DNA of 64,000 nucleotides from Rhodocyclales bacterium (lineage in GTDB: Bacteria; Pseudomonadota; Gammaproteobacteria; Burkholderiales; Rhodocyclaceae): positions 186,001 to 250,000 of the forward strand of contig JAQGMG010000017.1 of the NCBI GenBank assembly GCA_028292485.1. Direction: 5' to 3'. Position 1 is the first letter of the stretch, and the number at the start of each line of letters is the position of its first letter. Shown here piece by piece: positions 30,292-39,315 of the stretch. The position numbers were made by a program, and so were the translations under genes. Below the pieces are notes generated by a model, which was not told the origin of the DNA, did no database searches, and was given only the letters and a program-made list of their open reading frames with translations.

Positions 30292-30723
30292 TCAGCGAGG
30301 CTGATCGACGGCCCGCACTTGCGTGACGAAATAAGACGTTTCGCCAAAGCAGCTACTCGGGATGCCAACGTGCTGGTCGTAATGCAGCGCAACGCGTTTA
30401 CCCATCTGCGCATTGATCTGCGCAGCGACCGCATCGTCATGCACGCTGAAAGTAAAAATCTCGGCCGGTTGTCCCGGAAGATTGACCATCGCCAGGTCGC
30501 CTTCCCACGTTTTGCACAGCCACCCCTTGCGCGAAAACTTCTGCACATAGCCGGCACGCTCGCCGTCGGAGTAGCTCCAGCTGAGCACCGCCCACGTGTA
30601 CGCGGCAAGTAACAATACAGCCAGGACGAGGACGCCGAGAACGATGGGCAGCGCCTTGCCCGTCTGGGGGCTGCGATGTGATCTGAATGGACTGTCATGC
30701 AAGCGGGGATGTGCGCTGCGCAT
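30292..30723 (-). CDS. Hypothetical protein with one N-terminal membrane segment
   Basis: The start at 30723 (MRSAHPRLHD) has AAGGAG at a good distance. The 143-residue product has a basic N-terminus, one hydrophobic helix (LPIVLGVLVLAVLLLAAYTW), and a soluble domain with WSYSDGERAGYVQKFSRKGW and a conserved pair of cysteines (about residues 70 and 126). I recognise the pattern as a widespread proteobacterial unknown but can give no function. It is 23 bases upstream of the VanZ gene and probably co-transcribed. Confidence 0.75.
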   Translation of the reverse strand: MRSAHPRLHDSPFRSHRSPQTGKALPIVLGVLVLAVLLLAAYTWAVLSWSYSDGERAGYVQKFSRKGWLCKTWEGDLAMVNLPGQPAEIFTFSVHDDAVAAQINAQMGKRVALHYDQHVGIPSSCFGETSYFVTQVRAVDQPR

Positions 30724-30808
30724 TTTCTGACTCCTTGCAAATATGGGTTTCGCTGTGTCGCGCAGTTTAGCCGTGAAAGCAGTCGCCATGACGTGTTGCG
30801 GCGGCAGG

Positions 30809-31618
30809 CTACCGGGCCGGCAAGCCGCGACGATACTGCACCGCCTCGGCGACCTGTGTACTGCCGATCACTTCCAGGCCGGCAAGATCGGCGATGGTGC
30901 GCGCGACCTTCAAAGTCCGGTGGTAGGCGCGGGCCGACAGGCCAAGCTTGTCGATGGCCTGCTTGAGAAGCTGCTTGGCGCGGTCATCTGCCACACAATG
31001 GATCTCTATGCCGGCGGCATCCAGGTGCGCATTGAGGCCGCCTTGGCGGATATGCTGACGGACATGGGCGCGCTGCACGCGATCACGGATAGCCGCGGTG
31101 GCTTCACCCGCCGGTGCCGATTGCAAGGCGTCCGCGTCGAGCGTGCCCACTTCGAGCGTCAAATCGATTCGATCGAGCAGCGGCCCGGAAAGCTTGCCGC
31201 GATATCTTGCGATCTGGTCGGGCGTACAACGGCACGCGCGTTTGGGATGACCAAGGTAACCGCAGGGGCAAGGATTCATCGCAGCAACCAGCTGGAAGCG
31301 CGCCGGGAAGTCCACCCGCTGGGCTGCGCGCGAGATGGTGATGCGTCCTGTTTCGAGTGGCTCGCGCAATGCTTCGAGTACGCGTCGCTCGAACTCGGGC
31401 AGCTCATCCAGGAACAGCACGCCGTGATGCGCCAGCGATATTTCTCCCGGACGCGGATTCATGCCGCCGCCAACCAGCGCTGCGGTGCTCGCAGAGTGAT
31501 GCGGGTTCCTGAAAGGTCGAAGACGCCAGCGTGACGGCTCGAAGCGGCTTTCGAGAGATTGCAGCGCCGCAGCTTCCAGCGCTTCATCCTCCGAGAGGCC
31601 GGTGCCCATCGCCAAAGT
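30809..31618 (-). pseudogene. comM: ComM/YifB Mg-chelatase-like ATPase, 5' half removed by transposon insertion
   Basis: ComM is a hexameric helicase that promotes branch migration in natural transformation. About 265 C-terminal residues of the usual 500 remain. They begin near LSEDEALEAAALQSLE and include the family segment FRNPHHSASTAALVGGG, Walker B as VLFLDELPEF, AAMNPCPCGYLGH with its cysteine cluster, and SGPLLDRIDL. The Walker A region and the N-terminal Lon-like domain are missing. The codons before 'LSEDEAL' do not match ComM and run into the transposon end. comM is the known target of Tn6022/AbaR-type Tn7-like elements. Confidence 0.88.
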
Positions 31619-32075
31619 TGTACATTTGCAGTTAATCCATATAAACAATGGGTTGGGGAGCATATGTATAACAGTATTGGGCACAATTTCATCAGAATAA
31701 CACCAACTATTGTGCTGGCTTCTAGCCAGCTAAGACGTGCTAACCTACCTGCCTATCGCAATAATGCTCGACGCCGCGCCAGTAGCCCACTCATTTCAGC
31801 AGCCGTTATGGCTGCTTGGAAGCTCTTGTCGCCTATCACCTGTCGTATTTGGCCCACCGCCTCGTGAACGTGCGACGTCAGAATAGCAAAACGTGCAAGT
31901 GTGCCAACAACCTCTTGGATGCACCTCTGGCTGTGCGTGGTCCCAACGAAATACTTCTCCATGCGAGATAGCCTCATTGATCTGCGCTATCACCCCATGG
32001 ACAGAAGACCACGGCACCAGAGCGCCTTCGCGGTTTATCTTCCAAAGTACCCGGACCTCAAGTCAGCAGACACAA
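31619..32075. repeat. Presumed left end of the Tn7-like element with candidate TnsB-binding repeats
   Basis: This stretch has no convincing large gene and lies between the comM break and the last transposition gene, where TnsB sites are expected. Two similar 16-base blocks are visible, TCAGAATAACACCAAC at 31692 and TCAGAATAGCAAAACG at 31878. ACGTGC occurs three times (around 31735, 31868 and 31891). A short inverted repeat GCTGGC/GCCAGC lies at 31715-31731. These are candidates only. Confidence 0.4.
31753..31977 (-). CDS. Possible small ORF in the element's left end
   Basis: A 74-residue frame (MRLSRMEKYFVG; second Met at 31962) encodes a helical, Ala-rich product (VGTLARFAILTSHVHEAV). It resembles no family I know and competes with an overlapping frame. 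It is downstream of the second TniQ gene on the same strand, so it could be a small partner, but it may simply be non-coding DNA of the transposon end. Confidence 0.25.
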   Translation of the reverse strand: MRLSRMEKYFVGTTHSQRCIQEVVGTLARFAILTSHVHEAVGQIRQVIGDKSFQAAITAAEMSGLLARRRALLR

Positions 32076-33614
32076 CTATGACAATGGATCGTGATCCCTT
32101 TGAAGAGCCCCCACAAACGCATTGACGCTGTTCCATAACGATGGATGGGTGCAATTCTGCGCGAGCTTCGACACCCTTGACCTCACCGTATGTGCAGAGA
32201 ATGGTTTCCCGGATCGTGAAATGAACCAAGGTGCGGCCGCATCAATTGGATTGGAATCGCACCATTCGGCCGCCGCGTTCTCGTACGTTCGGCACAAGAC
32301 GTCAATTTGAGTTCTGAGTCGCTTCATATCGCTCAAACTCCAGTCGGCCTGGGCTATCGTTCGCCGCGCCTCGGTTTCGCTTAAGGTGCATACCTGTTTC
32401 GCCGTCTTGCCAGAGAGCATGCTGACAAGAAATATCAGGCAGTCGCGTGTCATCGTATTTCTCTCATGTCGGACAGTTGGTGCGGTCGCCGCCATCTTCA
32501 TGAATTGTGCAAGCACCTCCAGGCATTCCTCCCGAGTGGCTCTGCGTCGGAGGCTCTGTTTCCTGTTGAGCGTTTGACTCACTGTAACGCCCAGCTCCCG
32601 TAAGATTGCCTGCTTCGTCGGTTTGCGCCCTTTTTGCCGAAGGTGTTCAACAGTTGTGCTGATCTCTACATCACTCAACACACGATTGGCTTTCGACAAG
32701 TTCTGCTCCACGACCGCTCTGACCCATTCTGGCAACTTGCTCGTCATGCCATGAAAAGCCCCCTTTGACATACGGGCACTCTGGCAGGTCATGATGAAAC
32801 GGTGCGGCCAGTCATCGGTCAGCCATGCCGCAGCTTCAATCAGCATCGCTCTCGTAGCGGAGGGGAAGTACTCAATGTACTGGCCTGCCTCGGTCACAGG
32901 TTGCGGCAACGGCATGTGTGGGGCCAGCTTCTCATTTCCCTTGCGGACAAGCATTTGGCATATCGCGCGAAGTCCTGCAAAGTAGGCTTGCGAACTACCA
33001 CCTGCGAGAGTCGAATCACTTGAGGCAGCACGGGCCAATTCCAAGTGCCTGCGGACGGTGTCCGGATTGCCGACGAACGTGGCTGGCGCCACTGAGTACG
33101 CATTGCGACACCTAGGACAACTATCAATGTCTGACCAAAGTCCTGGCTGACGGGCCATGTATTTTCCGGAAGCAGGCCACACTGGATCGCCGCAAGCAGG
33201 GCACCCCTGTTGTAGGAGTACGCCGTGCGCCGGACAATGCGTTACGAATGCGAGGCGCCAAATCAACCGAAAGTACGCCTCTCTGCCCTCTGACAGGCAA
33301 AGTGGGCAATAGCAGCAAGCTGATTTTCCCTGCCCCAGGCGCATAAGCCATGGCATCGAGATCGTATTCTCAAGCGGCCCGAAAACGCCGTCAGCGAAGC
33401 TGTCCAACGAACAAGCCCTCAGCTCAGCGGCGGAAACGCCGTATTCATCCATTAGCCACTGTTCCTCTGCGCTAGTTGCAAATCGATCTGGCTCAATGAA
33501 CTTGAAGCATCCCGCAGGGCGCGGAAACAGCCGAAATCCATTTGCGTTTCCGGCGCGTTGACGCCATGAGCTAAGTGACTCTCCCGGCAAAATCTGTGGG
33601 CGGAGAAGAAACAC
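32076..33614 (-). CDS. TniQ/TnsD-family target-selection protein with unusual C-terminus
   Basis: TniQ-domain proteins choose the target DNA for Tn7-like transposons. The first 210 residues fit: start RPQILPGESLSSWRQRAG, then zinc-binding CYCPLC, HCPAHGVLL, CPACGDPVW and CPRCRN. Because this is the second TniQ gene, away from tnsABC, it is the better candidate for the comM-specific TnsD. The last 130 residues (RDCLIFLVSMLSGKTAKQVC, then SRSGKPFSAHTVRSRVSKLA) resemble part of a tyrosine-recombinase fold, but the Arg-His-Arg-Tyr catalytic set is not complete, so it would be a DNA-binding remnant. The product is 512 residues. A 242-base gap separates it from the other tniQ gene. Confidence 0.8.
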   Translation of the reverse strand: MFLLRPQILPGESLSSWRQRAGNANGFRLFPRPAGCFKFIEPDRFATSAEEQWLMDEYGVSAAELRACSLDSFADGVFGPLENTISMPWLMRLGQGKSACCYCPLCLSEGREAYFRLIWRLAFVTHCPAHGVLLQQGCPACGDPVWPASGKYMARQPGLWSDIDSCPRCRNAYSVAPATFVGNPDTVRRHLELARAASSDSTLAGGSSQAYFAGLRAICQMLVRKGNEKLAPHMPLPQPVTEAGQYIEYFPSATRAMLIEAAAWLTDDWPHRFIMTCQSARMSKGAFHGMTSKLPEWVRAVVEQNLSKANRVLSDVEISTTVEHLRQKGRKPTKQAILRELGVTVSQTLNRKQSLRRRATREECLEVLAQFMKMAATAPTVRHERNTMTRDCLIFLVSMLSGKTAKQVCTLSETEARRTIAQADWSLSDMKRLRTQIDVLCRTYENAAAEWCDSNPIDAAAPWFISRSGKPFSAHTVRSRVSKLAQNCTHPSLWNSVNAFVGALQRDHDPLS

Positions 33615-33856
33615 ACGCCTACTCCAATGGATTGATCAGTCCTGTCCGGCAGGGCTCAAAGCGGAGCCATCGCCAGCCACATGGGCACATGCCAACACGC
33701 ACTCAAACAACAAGGTGGCGTCGCAATGCAATAGTCAAGGTTTGGCGCATCATTTGAGCGACGCCTCTGCACGACTATTTGGATCTCTTCGGGGCATCCT
33801 ACGCAGAACTTCGGCAGGTCTGCTCGATGCTGCCTTTTGGTGCCCGCCGGGCACGA

Positions 33857-35374
33857 CTACAAATTGTGGCGACTCGGCGGAGATCTTTTTCTCGTCAAGG
33901 GAATACAGCCTGCGGCCTTTGCTTCTGACCGCAACACAAAAAAATCACCTAGCCCCTTGCCGTGTTCACCAGGTCGGTAGAGCGAGATTTGTTGCAGTCG
34001 GATGCCTTCCCAGAACTTGGTCCATTGCGGGCGAATGGAACCGTGAGCGTGTGCTTTGAGGTCAAGCAGCGGGATGACGTCAAAGAAAGGGACATCGCAA
34101 ACAGTTGCGCGTCGCCCTAGTGATGACAGAAATGCCCTAACATCTTCGACGACAAATCGTAGCTCTCGCGGCTTGTGCTCGTAAACTACTGCGCGAAGAA
34201 GGCTCCTTGTACAGAGCGCACACACCAACTTAACCGTGCAACACAAGATGTACGCAGCTTCCGCGATGGAAATGGTTCTTGCACGAAACGCCAACCACGC
34301 CTGCATTTCATTCTCTGATATCCAGGCAAGATGCGTTCGCGCTGTCGGGTGCCCAGTCAAGACCGCGCCCGCCAACGAACCTGAATTGAATAATTCGAGC
34401 CCCTTGTAAGAGTGGATATTAACTGCGCGACAGTAGGTTCTAAGGGTCACGAAGCCCGGCCAAGGCTCTAGTCTATTTTGTCTTAACGCCTTTTTCGATG
34501 TTGAAATGGTGTTGATCAATTCATTCAGGCTTCGTGATGCGGGACAGTCTGGCGCTTCGGTGATCTGTGTGCGTCTTTCGTGCGAATGCAACATTTCTGC
34601 GAGTTTTGCACCGTGTATTTGCAAGCAAGTGGGCCAACTGACGGACATCATGCCGATTCGCTTCCACAAATCCGGTTTCAGCCGTTTTTGACGTTGAAGC
34701 TCTGACAACTGCGCACCCTCCGTTTGCAGACGCAAAGACAGCCGAATAATCGGCTCCATCGCCAAATCCCATTGAGCATTGCGCCTTGCGGTGGCTGCCG
34801 ATGGTGGGTCAAGCCACCAAGGAGAAAAAACGCGGTGAAAGTCATGAACCCAGGCGGGCGCTGCGTCGGCGTTCAATTCCCGTAAGTCCATGCCACAGCG
34901 GCAAACGAATAACCCATCAAACTGGTGTGACAAATGAACACCGCACTGTGAGCAATGTGTGACCAATAACTGATTATGCTTGTTGCATGCAACTTGATAG
35001 GTGAGATCCCATTGCAACCTTCGGTACCCATCTGCTGCCAAACACAAGGGGCACACGCGCGTCATATTGCCGGTCGAGCGTGGCCGCCTTGCTCCCTTCG
35101 GGCGCTTCAGGACTGAGACGCTCTCTCCCCTCGCTAACAATGAAATCTGCAGCGCGTTCATGTGACCTACATCAGCGCTTGAAATCTGCAGAAATCGATG
35201 GAGTTCGCGCATGCACTTATCCAGGCCGTTCACGGTGCTAAGTCGCAACATGAAACCGGAAGCGCTTTCGTCCGCATAGGGGGTGGGCGTGACCAGCATG
35301 CTAGACTTCGTTTTTATTGAAACGGCATTTTCACTTGCTGAGCCAGAGCAGCTGCCGTAACTAGATGAGGGCAT
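33857..35374 (-). CDS. tniQ: TniQ-family transposition protein
   Basis: This second TniQ protein (505 residues) starts near VTPTPYADESASGFMLRLS, the hallmark TniQ opening. Zinc-binding cysteines and histidines follow: CPLCLAADGYRRLQW, CNKHNQLL, HCSQCGVHLSH and CRCGMDL. The C-terminal part has a possible helix-turn-helix (ISIAEAAYILCCTVKLVCAL). Its start overlaps the tnsC stop by 14 bases, so it is translated together with the core machine and is probably the adaptor between TnsC and the target protein. An internal ATG near residue 26 (MLVTPTPYAD) is a possible true start. Confidence 0.82.
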   Translation of the reverse strand: MPSSSYGSCSGSASENAVSIKTKSSMLVTPTPYADESASGFMLRLSTVNGLDKCMRELHRFLQISSADVGHMNALQISLLARGESVSVLKRPKGARRPRSTGNMTRVCPLCLAADGYRRLQWDLTYQVACNKHNQLLVTHCSQCGVHLSHQFDGLFVCRCGMDLRELNADAAPAWVHDFHRVFSPWWLDPPSAATARRNAQWDLAMEPIIRLSLRLQTEGAQLSELQRQKRLKPDLWKRIGMMSVSWPTCLQIHGAKLAEMLHSHERRTQITEAPDCPASRSLNELINTISTSKKALRQNRLEPWPGFVTLRTYCRAVNIHSYKGLELFNSGSLAGAVLTGHPTARTHLAWISENEMQAWLAFRARTISIAEAAYILCCTVKLVCALCTRSLLRAVVYEHKPRELRFVVEDVRAFLSSLGRRATVCDVPFFDVIPLLDLKAHAHGSIRPQWTKFWEGIRLQQISLYRPGEHGKGLGDFFVLRSEAKAAGCIPLTRKRSPPSRHNL

Positions 35375-36365
35375 CGCTATCCTCCAACCAACGATGAAAC
35401 AAATCCCCCTTGTCGTCGAGTGTTCGAGGGAGGGTTCCAGGAGAGAAAGGATTTATCTGACGTGATGCATCCATGAACTTAGCTTGAAATGCGCTGCACA
35501 GATCGTCCTGGACTAGATGCTCACGGCCTGCCTTAACGGCATATTCGACAGCGTGCGTCAGCAAATCAATAATGATGTCTATGATTCCGTACGAGGCCAT
35601 CCAGATTTGCCCCGCAATATCTTTGCCCGCCAGATTGCTGGGATCAGCAAGTGGGAGCGCAATGTCGAGCTTGTGCATGAACCTGCACCACTGTTTGCGA
35701 TCCTCATCGGTGCTCACTCCGAAGTAGTTAATATCGATGCGACAGGTACAACGGCGCCGCAATTGCGAATTGGCGTCTATTACCGCCATGCCCTCTTTGG
35801 CGCCCAAGCAGATGACGAGGGCTGGAATTTCGTCGAGATTCCTGATCCAGTTGCCGACTTCGCGGATACCCTTGGTCGCGCGCCGCTCTGGAACGTCGTG
35901 CACATTGTCGATCAAGATCAAGCGGGTCCGGCAAGCGCGTAGCAACTGGTGACAACGACGCTCTTTTTCGTCAGTCCGGCCCTTGTCATGGAAAGGATCG
36001 CCGAGCGCAGCTAGTAATGCAGACGACATACTGCCCGGCGATGGCCGCGGTGGTACGGAAAAGGACACGACGCGTCGCAAAACGCGGTCAGGCAGTTGTC
36101 GGTCGCCCCAGCGGGTTGCACAATATTTAACCAAGGTGGTTTTGCCTGCACCGGTTGGTGCAATGACGACAGCCGCTTTGCCTTTGCCCCGTCTGATGAC
36201 CTGCCCAATCCCTTTTGCGATTTGCTTGACCGCCCTAGAGAATTGCGGATGCATGACCACCAAACGAGAAAGGTAGCGGGTGCGAGCGGTTATCGGGCGA
36301 CCGCGCCAAGCTGCCTTTTCATGCAACTGTTGAGCTTTCATCACAGAACTATGGGAAGCATCCAT
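35361..36365 (-). CDS. tnsC: TnsC/TniB-type AAA+ transposition regulator
   Basis: TnsC polymerises on target DNA and couples target selection to the TnsAB transposase. Walker A is APTGAGKTTLVK at residues 69-80. Walker B is LILIDNVHD (149-157), where the usual Asp-Glu is Asp-Asn. Length is 334 residues. The segment VGNWIRNL followed by ALVICLGA is typical of TniB. The gene overlaps tnsB by 25 bases upstream and tniQ by 14 bases downstream. Confidence 0.88.
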   Translation of the reverse strand: MDASHSSVMKAQQLHEKAAWRGRPITARTRYLSRLVVMHPQFSRAVKQIAKGIGQVIRRGKGKAAVVIAPTGAGKTTLVKYCATRWGDRQLPDRVLRRVVSFSVPPRPSPGSMSSALLAALGDPFHDKGRTDEKERRCHQLLRACRTRLILIDNVHDVPERRATKGIREVGNWIRNLDEIPALVICLGAKEGMAVIDANSQLRRRCTCRIDINYFGVSTDEDRKQWCRFMHKLDIALPLADPSNLAGKDIAGQIWMASYGIIDIIIDLLTHAVEYAVKAGREHLVQDDLCSAFQAKFMDASRQINPFSPGTLPRTLDDKGDLFHRWLEDSDALI

Positions 36366-38389
36366 TCCTCATCCTCCTCGTCAAAACTAATGAGCGACAT
36401 CTCTTCGATTCGCGCTTCAAGCTCGGTCTGGATAACCGTTGGCTCGATCATGGGTTTAGTTGCGGTCGTCGCTGCAGAAACACTCTCAGTGGGTATTTCG
36501 CCCATTCGTTGTCCCCGGCGCCGTTCAATGAACTTGTTTGACTTGACGAGCTGAGCAGTGAGCACACGCAGTTGCTCGCGATACATCAAGTACTGAGGTA
36601 GTGAAGGGTTTCTGACCTTGTTCTCGTGGGCCAATTTCTTGACAAGGCTGTGTTGGTATAACGTGAGGCCGGCCGTATATTCCTTCATGACGGACGGCAC
36701 GGCGACATATTGCTGTCTTGCCGCGTCCAGAACGAAGATGTTTTCCAGGTTGCCCGGGTCGTAGAGAAAGGTGCAGTAAGCGTTATGCCCGATCACTTTT
36801 TTGAGCACGTCAAGCCAAGGGCTGTAGAACAATAATCCTCCGAAAAGGACCCCTTCGGATCGGAGGCGCAGGCTGTGGCGCAAGCAACGCATCATTCGCA
36901 TGCTGTGAATGTCTGTAGGTAAGCGCGGTCTTGCCAGACGCATGCCAAGGTGCCAGCGTTGCCTGTTCGTGAGCCCGTCGGTGCCGGGCCTATTCGCGTC
37001 AACGTCATACGCCCACTTCAGTGTTGCCTGTCGGAATTGATCGAGGTACCACACTGCGCTTGCCGCACCCTCTGCGAGCCCATCGCGCATCTTTGGATCC
37101 CCCCGGTAACCCGCCAATTCGCAGTACAGGTGATTCTTGATGCGCCCGTTCCATCGCTCTTCATCAGCCTTTTCTGTGGGTGTCTTCGGCTTTGCCCAGG
37201 CGACTCCTATTTTGTGGTCTTCGACGGCCAGCTCTATCTGTTTGGCATGGTTGTAAAGGGCATTGTCGAAGACGACAATGCCTGGTTTGCCAAAAAACTC
37301 GCAGTCAGACTTGACCTCCGCATAATGCTGATGCGAGCGGTCTTTGGGCAGAATGGCGTTGGACAAGGCGGACACCGCTGACCAAACGGAGCGGGATTGC
37401 TCTGAGAGTTCTATGCCAAGCAATACGTTAGAGCACTGATCAAGAACTCCTGTAATCCAGGCTCGGCCCCACGGCAGTCCGCTGCGTGGATCAATGATGA
37501 ATACGCGTGAATCGGTGTCGTCTGCCTCGGCGACTTCCAATGGCCGCTCTGCTCGATCGCGGGGGTGCGAATGCCGAAACGTCCTGTCGGCATGTGCTTT
37601 AGATTTATTGCGAACGCATAGCTCGTATGGCGAGAATGCTCGTTTCACTCTTCGATCAATGGTGGTCCAATTTATGCTCAAGAGCAGATCGGGTTTGTCG
37701 GGGTGCTCCACACTGAGGATACTTTGAACATCTTCAACGACACTGAATGTTCGGATCCTGGCTGTTGGTGAATTGCGTAACTTCTCGAGAGTCCTCGCAA
37801 TCGCTTCATCCACCGCAGGCGGCAGACGACTGCGTCCTTTGCCTCCGCGCAAATGTGAGGCAGGAACGATCGCGCGAGGATCGCCGCCAGCGCGAATAAG
37901 TTTGCGCGATGCGTTGTACAGCCAGCTGGCCATGGGACGCTGACTATCTCCAAACTTTTTTTGCAGTCGATCCAGATCTATCTGGATCAGCTTGTTGGCA
38001 GGATTGAATTTCTCGTAGCCGATTTCTTGCATGGCGCGCAGATACCGGATGGCGCGCAGAAAACCTTCCTTCCTGAAATCTGAAAATTCGTCGAGCGGCA
38101 TGCGACTAATGATCAATTGATCGTCTTCGGAAAAACTGTCGCCATTCATTGCGCGGCTTTCAGCGATTTCCGTTTCAAGTACGATTTCACCGCGTGTCCA
38201 GCGTGCCAAGAGGTCTGAAACAAGAATGCTTTTGCGCTCGCAGCTCACGCTGTGCGTGAGTATTGCGATGTCCCCGTGCAGATCAGTCACACGAAAGACT
38301 GTTGTTCCAGCACGAAATACTCGGCCGCATTCGAGCGTAAAATCCATCGCGTGTGGTGAAAGATGAGGCACAAGTGATGTGTTTGTCAT
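36341..38389 (-). CDS. tnsB: TnsB/TniA-type DDE transposase
   Basis: TnsB cuts and joins the 3' transposon ends. I place the start at the ATG at 38389, overlapping the tnsA stop by 4 bases; the longer frame to 38596 reads through tnsA. The product is 682 residues. The catalytic triad is likely Asp290 (AEADDTDSRVF), Asp375 (IVVFDNALYN) and Glu411 (KADEERWNGR), with normal spacing. An N-terminal region with DNA-binding helices precedes it and a beta-barrel plus TnsC-contact tail follows. The triad appears intact. Confidence 0.9.
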   Translation of the reverse strand: MTNTSLVPHLSPHAMDFTLECGRVFRAGTTVFRVTDLHGDIAILTHSVSCERKSILVSDLLARWTRGEIVLETEIAESRAMNGDSFSEDDQLIISRMPLDEFSDFRKEGFLRAIRYLRAMQEIGYEKFNPANKLIQIDLDRLQKKFGDSQRPMASWLYNASRKLIRAGGDPRAIVPASHLRGGKGRSRLPPAVDEAIARTLEKLRNSPTARIRTFSVVEDVQSILSVEHPDKPDLLLSINWTTIDRRVKRAFSPYELCVRNKSKAHADRTFRHSHPRDRAERPLEVAEADDTDSRVFIIDPRSGLPWGRAWITGVLDQCSNVLLGIELSEQSRSVWSAVSALSNAILPKDRSHQHYAEVKSDCEFFGKPGIVVFDNALYNHAKQIELAVEDHKIGVAWAKPKTPTEKADEERWNGRIKNHLYCELAGYRGDPKMRDGLAEGAASAVWYLDQFRQATLKWAYDVDANRPGTDGLTNRQRWHLGMRLARPRLPTDIHSMRMMRCLRHSLRLRSEGVLFGGLLFYSPWLDVLKKVIGHNAYCTFLYDPGNLENIFVLDAARQQYVAVPSVMKEYTAGLTLYQHSLVKKLAHENKVRNPSLPQYLMYREQLRVLTAQLVKSNKFIERRRGQRMGEIPTESVSAATTATKPMIEPTVIQTELEARIEEMSLISFDEEDEEWMLPIVL

Positions 38390-39129
38390 GCCGCCTCCAG
38401 TAGGTTGTCCCAAAATGACGCAAGGCTTGGTTGCACGCCGAACAGGTGTGCAAGCAGATCCTCCATGGGTTTTGCCGATACGAGTGTTTGCTCGCCCAAC
38501 ACTTGCGTGAGAGGCAGATATGCATACCCGTCCCAGCAAGCTTTGAAGACAGCGGTAATGTCCACGTCTTGGTCGAATAGCGATCGGAGGGAACACGACT
38601 CGGAAGCACCGAGGATGTCTCGCAGGCGGGTTGTCTCCTCAGCGGCAATCCATTCTGCCGATGCACGTCGCATATTTTGGAGATTGTGGCGCAGTGGGTG
38701 AATCAATGGCGTGCGGTCTGTCCACACTTGGAAGCCCATGCCAAACTCGGCAAAACGGCCCGTAAGCCTCTCGAACTCCACCTCGTCCTCGCGTGCTACA
38801 AAACGTGCGGTTTTGCTCTCAATGACATAGCAGCATTCTTGATCGTCGATCGCCATGAAGTCAGGCGTGTATTCCCGCCCGAAGTCATCTTTGGATGTGG
38901 TGAACGGTTGAGGCTTGAAGCGTTTGATTCGGCCGCGGCGCCACAAGTACTCAAGTGCTATCAGGTTGGCGTATTCATTCCGGCTCTCGACCCAAACCAA
39001 TCCACCAAGGGGCTCACACCCGATGAGATGCCGGTGCGTCCACTTCCTCTTGCCTTTTATTTGGCGTGCCGGGGGTTCTTTAAAAACCAGGGTCTTCCAG
39101 GCATCGCTGCCAATGGTGCTATTTGACAT
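38386..39129 (-). CDS. tnsA: TnsA endonuclease
   Basis: TnsA cuts the 5' transposon ends so the element moves by cut-and-paste. The start at 39129 (MSNSTIGSDA) has GAGGAG upstream; the frame opens 30 bases earlier. The PD-(D/E)xK-like residues are Glu48/Glu52 (VWVESRNEYANL), Asp90 (YTPDFMAID) and Glu104-x-Lys106 (YVIESKTARF). At 247 residues it has the family length. It is the first gene of the transposition operon. Confidence 0.9.
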   Translation of the reverse strand: MSNSTIGSDAWKTLVFKEPPARQIKGKRKWTHRHLIGCEPLGGLVWVESRNEYANLIALEYLWRRGRIKRFKPQPFTTSKDDFGREYTPDFMAIDDQECCYVIESKTARFVAREDEVEFERLTGRFAEFGMGFQVWTDRTPLIHPLRHNLQNMRRASAEWIAAEETTRLRDILGASESCSLRSLFDQDVDITAVFKACWDGYAYLPLTQVLGEQTLVSAKPMEDLLAHLFGVQPSLASFWDNLLEAA

Positions 39130-39278
39130 AAGGGCTCCTCGCATCGCGATTGGACTCAAAAGCGTCCAATTCGCATCGATCCATGGGATGTGAGGGCGAG
39201 CAGGGGCTTGACTTGGGAGAGGCCTTGGAAGAAAGTACGAGCGCCAACTGCGTGGTTTCCTTCGGGGCCTCGCCCAAG

Positions 39279-39312
39279 AGCCGCTAGCCCTCGGGTTATG
39301 CGGCTTTTGTGT
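39279..39312 (+). terminator. Possible plus-strand terminator
   Basis: AGCCGC (39279-39284) pairs with GCGGCT (39300-39305), and a T-rich run follows. It would stop rightward transcription, but no rightward gene ends here, so it may insulate the XRE gene that stops at 39316. Confidence 0.35.
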
Positions 39313-39315
39313 TTT

